64,000 nucleotides of DNA, taken from NCBI GenBank assembly GCA_022767745.1, contig JALENN010000006.1, forward strand, positions 248,001 to 312,000. Direction: 5' to 3'. The position numbers and the translations under genes are program-made. A model generated the notes under the pieces. It had not been told where the DNA came from. It made no database searches and worked only from the letters and a program-made list of their open reading frames with translations. The stretch is from Alistipes sp. (GTDB taxonomy: Bacteria; Bacteroidota; Bacteroidia; Bacteroidales; Rikenellaceae). Below, piece by piece: positions 27,495-36,452 of this stretch. How positions within the stretch are numbered: position 1 is the first letter of the stretch; each line of letters begins with the position of its first letter.

Positions 27495-28754
27495 CTACTC
27501 CTCCGACCCCGCGGGCACCATCTTGTAGAGGCGGTCGCCGCGGCGCACCAGCTGCGGCGTGCGGATCGAGCAATATTTTCCCTGCGGGATCTCCGTGGCG
27601 GGCTTCTCGTCGAGCATGAGCCCCTCGGCGCGCTGCTCGACGGCACCCGTCGTCTCGCCCGTACACAGCAGCGAGTCGCCCTCGCGCAGGGGAGCCGCCT
27701 CGACCAGCACCTCGGCCACGCCGATGCGCTTGAAGTAGTTCGTCACGCGGCCCACATAAACCTTGCGCTCCGTGGCTGCCGACCCGTAGTGGGCACTGTG
27801 CTCGGCCATGGGGCGCCCGGCATAGTAGCCCTCCCAGAACCCGCGGTTGAAGACCGTCGCCAGCCGTTCCTTCAGCGCGGCGGCATATTCGGGCGTATAT
27901 TCGCCGCGCTCGATGGCGCGCAGCGCCGCGTCGTAGCTCTCGACGACGCGCTTCACATACTCGGGGCCGCGCGCGCGTCCCTCGATCTTCAGCACCCGCA
28001 CGCCCGCCTCGAGAAAGCTGTCCAGGAAGTCGATCGTACAGAGGTCCTTGGGCGAGAGCACATAGCGGCCGTCGACGGCCAGCTCGCGGCCCGACTGCAT
28101 GTCGGTGATGGTATATTTGCGGCGGCATATCTGGCGGCATGCCCCGCGGTTGGCCGAGCAGCCCTCCTCATGCTCGCTCAGATAGCACTTGCCCGAAATC
28201 GACATGCACAGCGCACCGTGGGCGAACATCTCGACGCGCACGGGCGCGCCCGACGGGCCCGTAATGCCGCAGGCGGCGATCTGGTCGGTTATATGCCTTA
28301 TCTGCGGCAGGCTCAGCTCGCGCGCCAGGACCACGACGTCGGCCCACTGCGAGTAGAACTTCACCGCCTCGGCGTTCGATATGTTGCACTGCGTCGAGAT
28401 ATGCACCTCGACACCCGCGCGGCGCGCGCACATGATGGCCGCGATGTCGGAGGCGATGATGGCATCGACCCCCACCTCGGCCGCGCGGCCGACGACGGCC
28501 GAGAGCTCGCGCATCTCGTCGTCGTAGACGATCGTGTTCACCGTCAGGTAGGCACGCACGCCGCGCTCATGCGCCGCACGCACTATAGCGGCCATGTCGT
28601 CCAACGTGAAGTTGGCCGACGACCGCGCCCGCATGTTCAACGTTCCCACTCCGAAATAGACGGCATCGGCGCCCGCGTCCAGAGCCGCATGCAACGACTC
28701 GTAACACCCCGCCGGGGCCATGATCTCGACATCCGATCTGCTTATCTGCAACAT
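27495..28754 (-). CDS. Peptidase U32 family protein (TrhP-like tRNA hydroxylation factor)
   Basis: A 419-residue U32 protein. The TIM-barrel half starts VEIMAPAGCYESLHAALDAGADAVYFG. The family signature EMFAHGALCMSISGKCYLSEHEEGCSANRGACRQICRRKY carries the cysteines that in TrhP/RlhA relatives hold an iron-sulfur cluster. Relatives hydroxylate tRNA wobble uridines (TrhP) or a 23S rRNA cytidine (RlhA). The C-terminal part (VYVGRVTNYFKRIGVAEV) is a beta-barrel of the TrhP type. Start chosen at MLQISRSDVE (28754). Despite the name, proteolytic activity is doubtful. Confidence 0.88.
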   Translation of the reverse strand: MLQISRSDVEIMAPAGCYESLHAALDAGADAVYFGVGTLNMRARSSANFTLDDMAAIVRAAHERGVRAYLTVNTIVYDDEMRELSAVVGRAAEVGVDAIIASDIAAIMCARRAGVEVHISTQCNISNAEAVKFYSQWADVVVLARELSLPQIRHITDQIAACGITGPSGAPVRVEMFAHGALCMSISGKCYLSEHEEGCSANRGACRQICRRKYTITDMQSGRELAVDGRYVLSPKDLCTIDFLDSFLEAGVRVLKIEGRARGPEYVKRVVESYDAALRAIERGEYTPEYAAALKERLATVFNRGFWEGYYAGRPMAEHSAHYGSAATERKVYVGRVTNYFKRIGVAEVLVEAAPLREGDSLLCTGETTGAVEQRAEGLMLDEKPATEIPQGKYCSIRTPQLVRRGDRLYKMVPAGSEE

Positions 28755-28927
28755 ACTCTTCACTTCTCTCAATTCTTGTCAACAGTCACTTGATATATGA
28801 CCACGGCGCCGGCGCACCGCGGCTTCTGCCCGCCGCACGCCGACGCCGCGACCCTCCGCTGCGGCCTGCATGTGTGGCCCGGCGGCCGTCCCCCGCCCGG
28901 AGGCACGGTGCACGCCACGCCGTAAAA

Positions 28928-29902
28928 CTACTTCTTGCGGCCCACGAGGTTGCGCGCAAACATGCGCAGGTGCTCCGTACGCTCGCCGGCGATCTCCAGC
29001 GAGTCGAGCGTCGCGAGCGCCCGCTCGAAACGCAGCGATATCTGCTGGTTGACCGTGCGCGGAACGTCGTACTTGTCGTAGACGGCCTTCACGCGGGCGA
29101 TCTTCTCCTCGGGCGTGAGCGTCTCGTCGCAATAGGTGTGGCGCAGTATCTCACGGTCGGGCTCGTCGGCACGGCTCATGGCATGCAGCATGAGGCAGGT
29201 CTTCTTGCCCTCGAGGATGTCGCCGCCGATCTTCTTGCCCAGCTCGGCCTGCGTGCCGTAGCTGTCGAGCATGTCGTCCTGCAGCTGGAACGCCAGGCCC
29301 AGCTCGATGGCAAAGCGATAGATGTTGCGGCAGTCGGCCTCCGACGCATCGCCCAGCACGGCGCCTATGGTGGCGGCACCGCCCAGAAGAACCGACGTCT
29401 TGAGCTCGATCATGTTCATGTACTCGACGACGGCCACCTTGCCGCGCGTCTCGAAGTCCATGTCGTACTGCTGTCCCTCGCACACCTGCAGGGCCATCGA
29501 CGTGAATATCTTCAATATGCGGGCCAGCTTGTCGGCCGGGGCCTGTTCGAGCAGCTTGTAGGCGTAGATCATCATGGCGTCGCCCGAGAGTATGGCCACG
29601 TTCTCGCCCCAGTTGGCATAGACCGAGGCCTTGCCGCGGCGCACCGACGCGTTGTCCATTATGTCGTCGTGCAGCAGCGTGAAGTTGTGGAACATCTCGA
29701 TGGCGGCAGCCACGGGCAGCGCCCCCTGTACGTCGCCGCCGAAGGCGTCGCAGCAGAGCAGCAGCAGCGACGGGCGGATGCGTTTGCCGCCCCCCGACAT
29801 CGAGTAGATGATCGGGTCGTAAAGCCGGCGCGGCTCCTCGGGAAGCGAGATCTGAGCCAAATATTTCTCAAAAAGGGATAGTATCTCTTCGTTGTTTTTC
29901 AT
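28928..29902 (-). CDS. Polyprenyl diphosphate synthase (trans-prenyltransferase)
   Basis: Class I isoprenyl diphosphate synthase of 324 residues extending allylic diphosphates with IPP. GGGKRIRPSLLLLCCDAFGG precedes the first Asp-rich motif LLHDDIMDNASVRRG (about 77-90). The second is FQLQDDMLDSYGT (about 207-219), then KKIGGDILEGKKT. Residues before the first motif (MFHNFTLLHDD) are bulky, but chain length cannot be fixed by eye. It could make the menaquinone side chain, in line with mqnB/mqnD downstream and menG, or shorter FPP/GGPP. Its promoter is back-to-back with that of the ROK kinase. Confidence 0.92.
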   Translation of the reverse strand: MKNNEEILSLFEKYLAQISLPEEPRRLYDPIIYSMSGGGKRIRPSLLLLCCDAFGGDVQGALPVAAAIEMFHNFTLLHDDIMDNASVRRGKASVYANWGENVAILSGDAMMIYAYKLLEQAPADKLARILKIFTSMALQVCEGQQYDMDFETRGKVAVVEYMNMIELKTSVLLGGAATIGAVLGDASEADCRNIYRFAIELGLAFQLQDDMLDSYGTQAELGKKIGGDILEGKKTCLMLHAMSRADEPDREILRHTYCDETLTPEEKIARVKAVYDKYDVPRTVNQQISLRFERALATLDSLEIAGERTEHLRMFARNLVGRKK

Positions 29903-29938
29903 CGGGAGGGAATTTGTCGTTTCAACTCTTCATGCCCC

Positions 29939-29946
29939 CAAATTTA
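29939..29946 (-). promoter_or_regulatory. -7 element of the polyprenyl synthase promoter
   Basis: TAAATTTG on the minus strand, 37 bp before the ATG. A T-rich stretch, not a clean TTTG, occupies the -33 position. Confidence 0.55.
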
Positions 29947-29956
29947 AGAAAAAAGT

Positions 29957-29988
29957 TTGAATAAAAAATAATTTTATATTAACTTTGA
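29957..29988 (+). promoter_or_regulatory. Bacteroidota consensus promoter of the ROK kinase gene
   Basis: TTTG (29957-29960), 20 bp, TAACTTTG (29981-29988): full consensus. It puts the start site near 29995 and rejects the track start at 29985. Confidence 0.85.
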
Positions 29989-30044
29989 CCTGCAAACGTT
30001 TTGCGATTTTCCTATTTTTGAAAACCATAAACTACCGAAACATC

Positions 30045-31055
30045 ATGAAAAAACTTGCAATGGGTATCGATATCGGCGGAACCAATACTGCGTTCGGTCT
30101 CGTCGACGAGGACGGTACTATCTTCAGCGAATCTGCAATCTCGACCGAAAAGTACAAGAAGTTCGACGACTATGAGGCCTATATAAAGACTCTCTGCGAG
30201 TCGATGCACGCCCTCATCGGCAGCGTTTCGTTCGATTTCGAGCTCATCGGTATCGGTATCGGCGCCCCCAACGCCAACTACCACACCGGCATGATCGAGG
30301 CTCCGGCAAACCTGTGGAAGTTCCGCGACGACGAGCCCAACCCCGACGAGTCGCGCCGCATGTTCCACTTCGTCGACGACATCAAGGCGTCGTTCCCCGG
30401 CGTTGACGTGGCCATCACCAACGATGCCAACGCCGCCGCCATCGGCGAAATGGTGTTCGGTAACGCCAAGGGCATGAAGGATTTCGTCGTCATCACCCTC
30501 GGTACGGGTCTCGGCTCGGGCGTCGTAAGCAACGGCGAGCTGGTATACGGCCACGACGGCTTCGCCGGCGAGTACGGCCACATCACCGTCGACAGCCGCA
30601 CCTACGGCCGCCAGTGCGGTTGCGGCCGCCGCGGATGTCTCGAGGCATACGCCTCGGCTACGGGCATCAAGCGCACCGCTTTCGAGCTCATGGCCAAGAT
30701 GTCGTGCGACAGCGAGCTGCGCGAAACCCCCTACTCGAAGTTCGAGGCCGTGATGCTCTCGCTGGCCGCCGACAAGAAGGACCCCATCGCCCTGGAGGCT
30801 TTCCGCTACACGGGTGAAGTCCTCGGCAAGGCCCTGGCCGACCTGGTAGCCACCACCTCGCCCGAGGCCATCATCCTCTTCGGAGGTCTGGCCAAGGCCG
30901 GCAAGTACATCTTCGAGCCCACGAAGTGGTACATGGAGGAGAACATGATGGCCACCTTCAAGAACAAGGTGAAGCTGCTGCCGTCGGGTATCGAGGGCAA
31001 GAATGCCGCCATCCTCGGTTCGTCGGCCCTCATCTGGCAGAAACAGATAAAGTAA
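30045..31055 (+). CDS. ROK-family glucokinase-like sugar kinase
   Basis: Cytoplasmic ATP-dependent hexose kinase. The phosphate-1 motif is MGIDIGGTNTAFGLVD. A substrate-side PNANYHTGMIEAPANL is followed by TNDANAAAIGE (catalytic Asp) and GTGLGSGVVSNG. GHITVDS then RQCGCGRRGCLEAYAS is the ROK zinc site (CxCGxxGCxE, about 196-204). The start MKKLAMGIDIGG at 30045 gives 336 residues. Glucose or a related hexose is the probable substrate; repressor function is unlikely because there is no helix-turn-helix. Monocistronic: own promoter and terminator. Confidence 0.9.
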   Translation: MKKLAMGIDIGGTNTAFGLVDEDGTIFSESAISTEKYKKFDDYEAYIKTLCESMHALIGSVSFDFELIGIGIGAPNANYHTGMIEAPANLWKFRDDEPNPDESRRMFHFVDDIKASFPGVDVAITNDANAAAIGEMVFGNAKGMKDFVVITLGTGLGSGVVSNGELVYGHDGFAGEYGHITVDSRTYGRQCGCGRRGCLEAYASATGIKRTAFELMAKMSCDSELRETPYSKFEAVMLSLAADKKDPIALEAFRYTGEVLGKALADLVATTSPEAIILFGGLAKAGKYIFEPTKWYMEENMMATFKNKVKLLPSGIEGKNAAILGSSALIWQKQIK

Positions 31056-31081
31056 CCGCCGCCGGAAAGGCGCTGCGTCAT

Positions 31082-31116
31082 GGCCTGTCCGGTAGTAGCC
31101 GGACAGGCCGCTTTTT
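31082..31116 (+). terminator. Intrinsic terminator after the ROK kinase
   Basis: GGCCTGTCCGG-TAGTAG-CCGGACAGGCC, a perfect 11 bp stem, followed by GC and five T. Confidence 0.9.
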
Positions 31117-31185
31117 AGAATACCGGTCCCCGGCGCGCGCAAGGCCGCAGGCACGCCGCCCGGAAACATCAAATTCCACAGACAC

Positions 31186-32103
31186 ATGGACTCCCCAAGC
31201 AGAACACGCCTGATATACCGCGTCACGCTGGCGGGCAGCGCCGTAAACGTCGCCCTGGTGATACTCAAGTTCATCGCGGGCGTGGCGGGACGCAGCTCGG
31301 CAATGGTGGCCGACGCCGTACACTCGCTCTCGGACTTCGCCACCGACGTGGTGGTGCTGCTCTTCGTGCGCATCTCGCGTCGCCCGCAGGACGCCGCCTA
31401 CGACTACGGCTACGGCAAGTACGAGACCATCGCCACGCTCATCATAGGCCTGGCGCTGATGGCCGTGGCCGCGGGCATCGCCTACAGCGGCGTCACCGCA
31501 ATATACGGCGCACTGCACGGCGCCCAGCTCGACGCCCCCTCGGCCCTGGCATTCTGGATGGCCATCATCTCCATCGCCGCCAAGGAGGTGTGCTACCGCT
31601 TCACCGCCGCCGCGGGCCGCAAGGTGGGATCGCAGGCCGTCGTGGCCAACGCATGGCACCACCGCAGCGACGCCCTCTCGTCGATAGGCACGGCCATCGG
31701 CATCGGCGGCGCCATCATGCTCGGCCCGCGCTGGAGGCTGCTCGACCCCGCGGCCGCCGTCGTGGTGAGCGTCTTCATCCTCAAGGTCGCGGTGCAGCTG
31801 CTGCGCGAGAGCTTCGGCGAGCTGGCCGAGAAATCGCTCCCGGCGGAGGTCGAGCACGAGATCGTAACCATAACCGAGGGCGTCGACGGCATCAGCGGCA
31901 TACACAACCTGCGCACGCGCCGCATAGGAGGCTACCTGGCCATCGAGATGCACGTACGCGTGGACGGAAGCATGACCCTTACCGAGGCGCACGACCTCTC
32001 GTCGCTCGTCGAGCGGCGGCTCAAGGAGCGTTACGGCGCCGAGACCTACGTCAGCATCCACGTCGAGCCGCTGAAGGAGAACAGGGACAAAACAGCACAA
32101 TAG
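31186..32103 (+). CDS. Cation diffusion facilitator (CDF) metal exporter
   Basis: Inner-membrane divalent cation/proton antiporter of 305 residues with about six helices and a cytoplasmic C-terminal domain (about 210-300). The two paired metal-site motifs are visible: ADAVHSLSDFATD (HxxxD, helix 2, about 44-56) and ANAWHHRSDALSS (HxxxD, helix 5, about 155-167). Residues between DAAYDYGYGKYET fit the zinc/iron/manganese CDF consensus. There is no histidine-rich loop. The exact metal (Zn2+, Fe2+ or Mn2+) is not decidable by eye. The M28 peptidase gene follows after 18 bp, and metal homeostasis beside a zinc peptidase may be coincidental. Confidence 0.92.
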   Translation: MDSPSRTRLIYRVTLAGSAVNVALVILKFIAGVAGRSSAMVADAVHSLSDFATDVVVLLFVRISRRPQDAAYDYGYGKYETIATLIIGLALMAVAAGIAYSGVTAIYGALHGAQLDAPSALAFWMAIISIAAKEVCYRFTAAAGRKVGSQAVVANAWHHRSDALSSIGTAIGIGGAIMLGPRWRLLDPAAAVVVSVFILKVAVQLLRESFGELAEKSLPAEVEHEIVTITEGVDGISGIHNLRTRRIGGYLAIEMHVRVDGSMTLTEAHDLSSLVERRLKERYGAETYVSIHVEPLKENRDKTAQ

Positions 32104-32121
32104 CCAAAAACGGAAAATACC

Positions 32122-33651
32122 ATGAAAAGATTCTACACACTGGCCCTGGCGGCGATGCTGCTCCTGCCGACGGGCATCGCGGCGCAGAACGCCGCCGTGA
32201 AGAAGATCATGCAGACGGCACGCGAGGACAACCGCGTGATGCAGCACCTCGACATACTGTGTAACCGTTTCGGCGGCCGCATCACGGGCTCCGACGCCCA
32301 GGAGAACGCCCTGAAGTGGGCATCGCAGCGCTTCGAGGAGTGGGGCTACGAGGTACAGCTGGAAGAGGTGGGAACCTTGGCCACGGGCTTCAACCGCGGC
32401 GGCTGGTGGGGCCGCATGACGGGCGACGAGCAGATGACGCTCAACTTCGTCACCCCCTCCTACACCGCCGGCACGAAGGGCCTGCAGCGCGGGCATGTCG
32501 TCATCGAGCCCACCTCGCAGGCGGAGTTCGACCGCGTCAAAGGCAGCCTGCGCGGCGCGTGGGTGCTCGTAAACGGGCGCTGGAACGGGTATGCCATATC
32601 GAACAGCCCCGAGGCGAAAGAGTACCGCCGCAAGACAATCGTCCAGAACACCGAGAATGAGCGTTACAACCGCGAGCATGCGGGCGAGGATGGCGAGAAA
32701 CGCCACATCAGCGACAGCCCCGGCCTCTTCTACGACGAGATGGCCAAGGCGGGCATCCTCGGCATCATACAGGCCTCGGGGGTACCCCTGCAGGCGCTCT
32801 ACGACCCCTATGTGGTCAACGGGAAAGTCCCCTTCGACAGTCTGCCCACGCTGCCCGACATACGGCTCGACGAGGAGCAGTACAACCGCATCCGCACCCT
32901 CGTCGAGCAGCGGCGAAACGTCTGCCTGGAGTTCGACATACGCAACCATTTCCGTCTGGGCCCCATCCCCTACCACAACCTTGTGGCCACGATCAAGGGT
33001 TCGAAATACCCCGACGAGTATGTCGTGGTGGGGGCGCACATCGACTCCTTCGACTCGGCTACGGGCGGCGTCGACTGCGGCTCGGGAGTATCGGCCGTGA
33101 TGGAGGCGGCGCGCATGATAGCCACGTCGGGCGCCAAACCCGACCGCACGATAATCTTCATCCTCTTCACGGCCGAGGAGTTCGGCCTGTGGGGGTCGAA
33201 GGCGTGGGTCGAGGCCCACAGGGACATGGTGCCGCGCATTTCGAACATGTTCAACCGCGACGGCGGCCCCATGCCCTACGCGGGCTTCGCGGCACCCCCG
33301 TCGCTCAAGGGTGAATATGAAAAGATAGCGGCGCTGATACGCGAGCTCTACCCCGACTACCCGTTCGAGGTGCGCGACCTGCAGCCCCGCAGCAAACCGG
33401 GCTACGGAGGCAACGACGCATCGGTATTCGGACACGAGGGCGTGCCCATACTGCAGATGGACGAACGCGACGTCAAGGGCTACAACTTCTCCTACGGCGA
33501 GATATGGCACACCGACCGCGACCGCTACGACAAGAGCATACCCGAATACCAGCAGCAGGCGGCGGGAGCCCTCGCGCTGATGGTGCTCGGCACGGCCAAC
33601 CTGCCGAAGCGCATCCCCGTCGGGGAGGTCTACACCGACGGCGCGCAGTAA
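32122..33651 (+). CDS. Secreted M28-family zinc aminopeptidase/carboxypeptidase
   Basis: Signal peptide (about 1-20, ending GIAAQ) and 509 residues in total. The M28 catalytic domain carries the di-zinc ligands in VVVGAHIDSFDSATGGVDCGSG (His and bridging Asp), LFTAEEFGLWGSKAW (Glu base plus Glu ligand), FNRDGGPM (Asp) and EIWHTDRDRYD (His). An inserted PA-like domain occupies about 110-270. This layout resembles the plasma glutamate carboxypeptidase (PGCP/CPQ) group, which trims peptides in the periplasm. Likely co-transcribed with the CDF gene. A terminator follows. Confidence 0.9.
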   Translation: MKRFYTLALAAMLLLPTGIAAQNAAVKKIMQTAREDNRVMQHLDILCNRFGGRITGSDAQENALKWASQRFEEWGYEVQLEEVGTLATGFNRGGWWGRMTGDEQMTLNFVTPSYTAGTKGLQRGHVVIEPTSQAEFDRVKGSLRGAWVLVNGRWNGYAISNSPEAKEYRRKTIVQNTENERYNREHAGEDGEKRHISDSPGLFYDEMAKAGILGIIQASGVPLQALYDPYVVNGKVPFDSLPTLPDIRLDEEQYNRIRTLVEQRRNVCLEFDIRNHFRLGPIPYHNLVATIKGSKYPDEYVVVGAHIDSFDSATGGVDCGSGVSAVMEAARMIATSGAKPDRTIIFILFTAEEFGLWGSKAWVEAHRDMVPRISNMFNRDGGPMPYAGFAAPPSLKGEYEKIAALIRELYPDYPFEVRDLQPRSKPGYGGNDASVFGHEGVPILQMDERDVKGYNFSYGEIWHTDRDRYDKSIPEYQQQAAGALALMVLGTANLPKRIPVGEVYTDGAQ

Positions 33652-33681
33652 CGGCCGCACGCCCCGCCACGGCCGTCACGG

Positions 33682-33726
33682 GCGGCGGCACCGCGCCCAC
33701 CGGAGGGCCGGCGCCGCCGCTTTTTT
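33682..33726 (+). terminator. GC-rich terminator after the M28 peptidase gene
   Basis: GCGGCGGC pairs with GCCGCCGC across a GC-rich loop and is followed by six T. Confidence 0.75.
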
Positions 33727-33770
33727 GCGGGCGAAGCGGCGGAGAGGGTGCATTTTCCGAGATAAATTCT

Positions 33771-33778
33771 TAACTTTG
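33771..33778 (+). promoter_or_regulatory. -7 element of the lysS-tpiA promoter
   Basis: TAACTTTG, 31 bp before the lysS ATG. The -33 position has GGTG, not TTTG; instead TTTTCCGAG lies 18 bp upstream of the box, as also seen before uppS. Confidence 0.6.
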
Positions 33779-33808
33779 CAGGCAAAATAACAATTAACGA
33801 CTAATCAT

Positions 33809-35548
33809 ATGAGTTTCGAACTCAGCGAACAGGAACAACTGCGCCGCCGCTCGCTGGCCGCGCTCCGCGAAATGGGCATCGAGCCCTACCCCGCAGCCAT
33901 GTATGACGTGACGGCCACCGCCGCACAGATCACCGACGGACTCACCGCCGACAACGCCGCCGACTATGCCGACGTGCGCATCGCCGGCCGTATCATGAGC
34001 CGCCGCATCATGGGCAGCGCCTCGTTCTTCGAACTGCAGGACCACACGGGCCGCATACAGGTATACATCCGCCGCGACGACATCTGCCCCGAGGGCGATC
34101 CAACGCTCTACAACACCGTCTTCAAGAAACTGCTCGACATAGGCGACTTCGTCGGCGTCGAGGGCTTCGCCTTCATCACCAACACGGGCGAGAAGTCGGT
34201 ACACTGCCGCCGCCTCACCGTGCTGTCGAAGTCGATACGCCCCCTGCCCATCGTCAAGGAGAAGGACGGCAAGCAGTTCGACGCCCTGACCGACCCCGAG
34301 GTGCGTTACCGCCAGCGTTATGTCGATCTGGTCGTAAACCCTCAGGTAAGGGAGGTATTCGCCAAGCGTGCCAAGATCATAGCCACCATGCGCGACTTCT
34401 TCAACGAGCAGGGCTACCTCGAGGTCGAGACCCCCATCCTGCAGCCCATACCGGGCGGCGCGTCGGCGCGTCCCTTCATCACGCACCACAACGCCCTCGA
34501 CATGGACTTCTACATGCGTATCGCTACGGAGCTCTACCTCAAGCGTCTTATCGTCGGAGGCTTCAACGGCGTGTATGAGATAGGCAAGAACTTCCGCAAC
34601 GAGGGTATGGACCGCACCCACAACCCCGAGTTCACCTGCATGGAGATATACGTCGCCTACAAGGACTACCGCTGGATGATGGAGTTCACGGAGCGCCTGC
34701 TGGAGCGCATCTGCCTTGCCGTAAACGGCACGACGGAGGTGATGATCGGCGACCGCAAGGTGTCGTTCAAGGCGCCGTTCCGCCGCCTGCCCATGACCGA
34801 GGCCATCAAGGAGAAGACCGGCTACGACATCACAGGCCAGAGCGAGGAGCAGCTGCGCGAGGCATGCCGCCGCCTGAACGTGGAGATCGACGACACGATG
34901 GGCAAGGGCAAGCTCATCGACGCCATCTTCGGCCAGTACTGCGAGGGCGAGCTTGAGCAGCCCACCTTCGTGTGCGACTACCCGATCGAGATGTCGCCCC
35001 TGTGCAAGCGCCACCGCGACAATTCGGAGCTGACGGAGCGTTTCGAACTCTTCGTCGCAGGCAAGGAGCTCTGCAACGCATACACCGAGCTCAACGACCC
35101 GATCGACCAGCTGGAGCGCTTCCAGGAGCAGCTGCGCCTCTCGGAGAAGGGCGACGACGAGGCGATGTTCATCGACATGGACTTCGTGCGCGCGCTGGAG
35201 TACGGCATGCCCTCATGCTCGGGCATGGGTATGGGCATCGACCGCCTGGTGATGTTCATGACCAACCAGACCGCCATACAGGACGTGCTTCTCTTCCCGA
35301 CGATGCGCCCCGAGAAGAAAGTCGTGGCCGACGACGAGGAGCGCTACACCGCCATCGGCATACCGGCCGAGTGGGTGCCCGTCATGCAAAAGATGGGATA
35401 CATCACGGTGGAGTCGCTGGGCAAGCTCGCCGCAGGCAAGTTCTTCAACGACCTGTGCGGCTTCAACAAGAAGAACAAGCTCGGCCTGAAGAACCCCACC
35501 GCCGACGACGTCAAGGCATGGTGCGAGGCCGCAGCCGTGGAGAAGTAA
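33809..35548 (+). CDS. lysS: Lysyl-tRNA synthetase (class II)
   Basis: Charges tRNA-Lys. The N-terminal OB-fold anticodon-binding domain (about 50-150) is followed by class II motifs: RYVDLVVNPQVREVF before motif 1, FRNEGMDRTHNPEFTCMEIYVAY (motif 2, about 265) and GMGMGIDRLVMFMTN (motif 3, about 470). An approximately 80-residue C-terminal extension after motif 3 (LAAGKFFNDLCGFNKKNKLGLKN) is usual in Bacteroidota LysS and explains the 579-residue length. First gene of a unit with tpiA, 57 bp downstream. Confidence 0.97.
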   Translation: MSFELSEQEQLRRRSLAALREMGIEPYPAAMYDVTATAAQITDGLTADNAADYADVRIAGRIMSRRIMGSASFFELQDHTGRIQVYIRRDDICPEGDPTLYNTVFKKLLDIGDFVGVEGFAFITNTGEKSVHCRRLTVLSKSIRPLPIVKEKDGKQFDALTDPEVRYRQRYVDLVVNPQVREVFAKRAKIIATMRDFFNEQGYLEVETPILQPIPGGASARPFITHHNALDMDFYMRIATELYLKRLIVGGFNGVYEIGKNFRNEGMDRTHNPEFTCMEIYVAYKDYRWMMEFTERLLERICLAVNGTTEVMIGDRKVSFKAPFRRLPMTEAIKEKTGYDITGQSEEQLREACRRLNVEIDDTMGKGKLIDAIFGQYCEGELEQPTFVCDYPIEMSPLCKRHRDNSELTERFELFVAGKELCNAYTELNDPIDQLERFQEQLRLSEKGDDEAMFIDMDFVRALEYGMPSCSGMGMGIDRLVMFMTNQTAIQDVLLFPTMRPEKKVVADDEERYTAIGIPAEWVPVMQKMGYITVESLGKLAAGKFFNDLCGFNKKNKLGLKNPTADDVKAWCEAAAVEK

Positions 35549-35605
35549 CATCAAATTTATAGACAACGGAAAGTCAAACAAAAGACAATAAAAACTATTG
35601 AAAAA

Positions 35606-36364
35606 ATGAGAAAGAAGATTGTTGCAGGTAACTGGAAGATGAACACTCTGCCCGCCGAGGGCGTTGAGTTGGCCAAGAACGTAGTGGCAGGACGCGGCGA
35701 GGTTTGCTCGTGCGTGAACTTCATCGTATGCCCTCCCTTCACCCACCTCTCGCAGGTGATCGACGCCGTGAAGGGTTCGGACATCGCCGTAGGTGCGCAG
35801 AACTGCGCCGCCGAGGCAAAGGGTGCATACACCGGTGAGGTGGCTGCCTCGATGATCGCAGCACTGGGTTGCGAGTACGTTATCCTCGGCCACTCGGAGC
35901 GCCGCCAGTACTACGGCGAGACCTCGGAGACGCTCAACAAGAAGATGGAGCAGGCTTACGCAAACGGTCTGAAGCCCATCTACTGCGTAGGTGAGAACCT
36001 CGAGGAGCGCGAGGCAGGCAAGCACTTCGACGTCGTTAAGGCCCAGATCGAGGAGGTGGTATTCAACCTCACGCCCGAGCAGTTCTCGCAGCTCGTGATC
36101 GCCTACGAGCCCGTATGGGCCATCGGCACCGGCAAGACTGCCACTGCCGACCAGGCACAGGAGATCCACGCATACATCCGCAAGGTGCTGGCCGAGAAGT
36201 TCGGCGCCGCAGCAGCCGAGTGCCCCATCCTCTACGGCGGCAGCTGCAAGCCCTCGAACGCTGCCGAGATCTTCGCCAAGGAGGACGTTGACGGCGGCCT
36301 GATCGGCGGCGCAGCCCTCAAGGCCGAGGACTTCCTCGCCATCGGCAAGGGTTTTCAGAAGTAA
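35606..36364 (+). CDS. tpiA: Triosephosphate isomerase
   Basis: Interconverts DHAP and glyceraldehyde-3-phosphate in glycolysis. GNWKMN (Lys), [13 protein letters not shown] (catalytic His), [14 protein letters not shown] (catalytic Glu and flexible loop) and [14 protein letters not shown] (phosphate binding) are all present. 252 residues, complete. Codons are strongly biased to preferred forms such as ATC and GAG, consistent with high expression. No -7 box of its own was seen in the 57 bp gap, so it is probably read from the lysS promoter. Confidence 0.98.
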   Translation: MRKKIVAGNWKMNTLPAEGVELAKNVVAGRGEVCSCVNFIVCPPFTHLSQVIDAVKGSDIAVGAQNCAAEAKGAYTGEVAASMIAALGCEYVILGHSERRQYYGETSETLNKKMEQAYANGLKPIYCVGENLEEREAGKHFDVVKAQIEEVVFNLTPEQFSQLVIAYEPVWAIGTGKTATADQAQEIHAYIRKVLAEKFGAAAAECPILYGGSCKPSNAAEIFAKEDVDGGLIGGAALKAEDFLAIGKGFQK

Positions 36365-36394
36365 TCCCTTAGGATAGAGAGATACCCTAAACAA

Positions 36395-36437
36395 AACGGG
36401 TCGGACCTCGATGAAAAGGTCCGACCCGTTCTGTTTT
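36395..36437. terminator. Bidirectional terminator between tpiA and the converging lipoprotein gene
   Basis: AACGGGTCGGACCT-(8 nt)-AGGTCCGACCCGTT is a perfect 14 bp stem, with TTTT tracts on both strands. Confidence 0.85.
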
Positions 36438-36452
36438 GCTGCGGCGGCGCGC

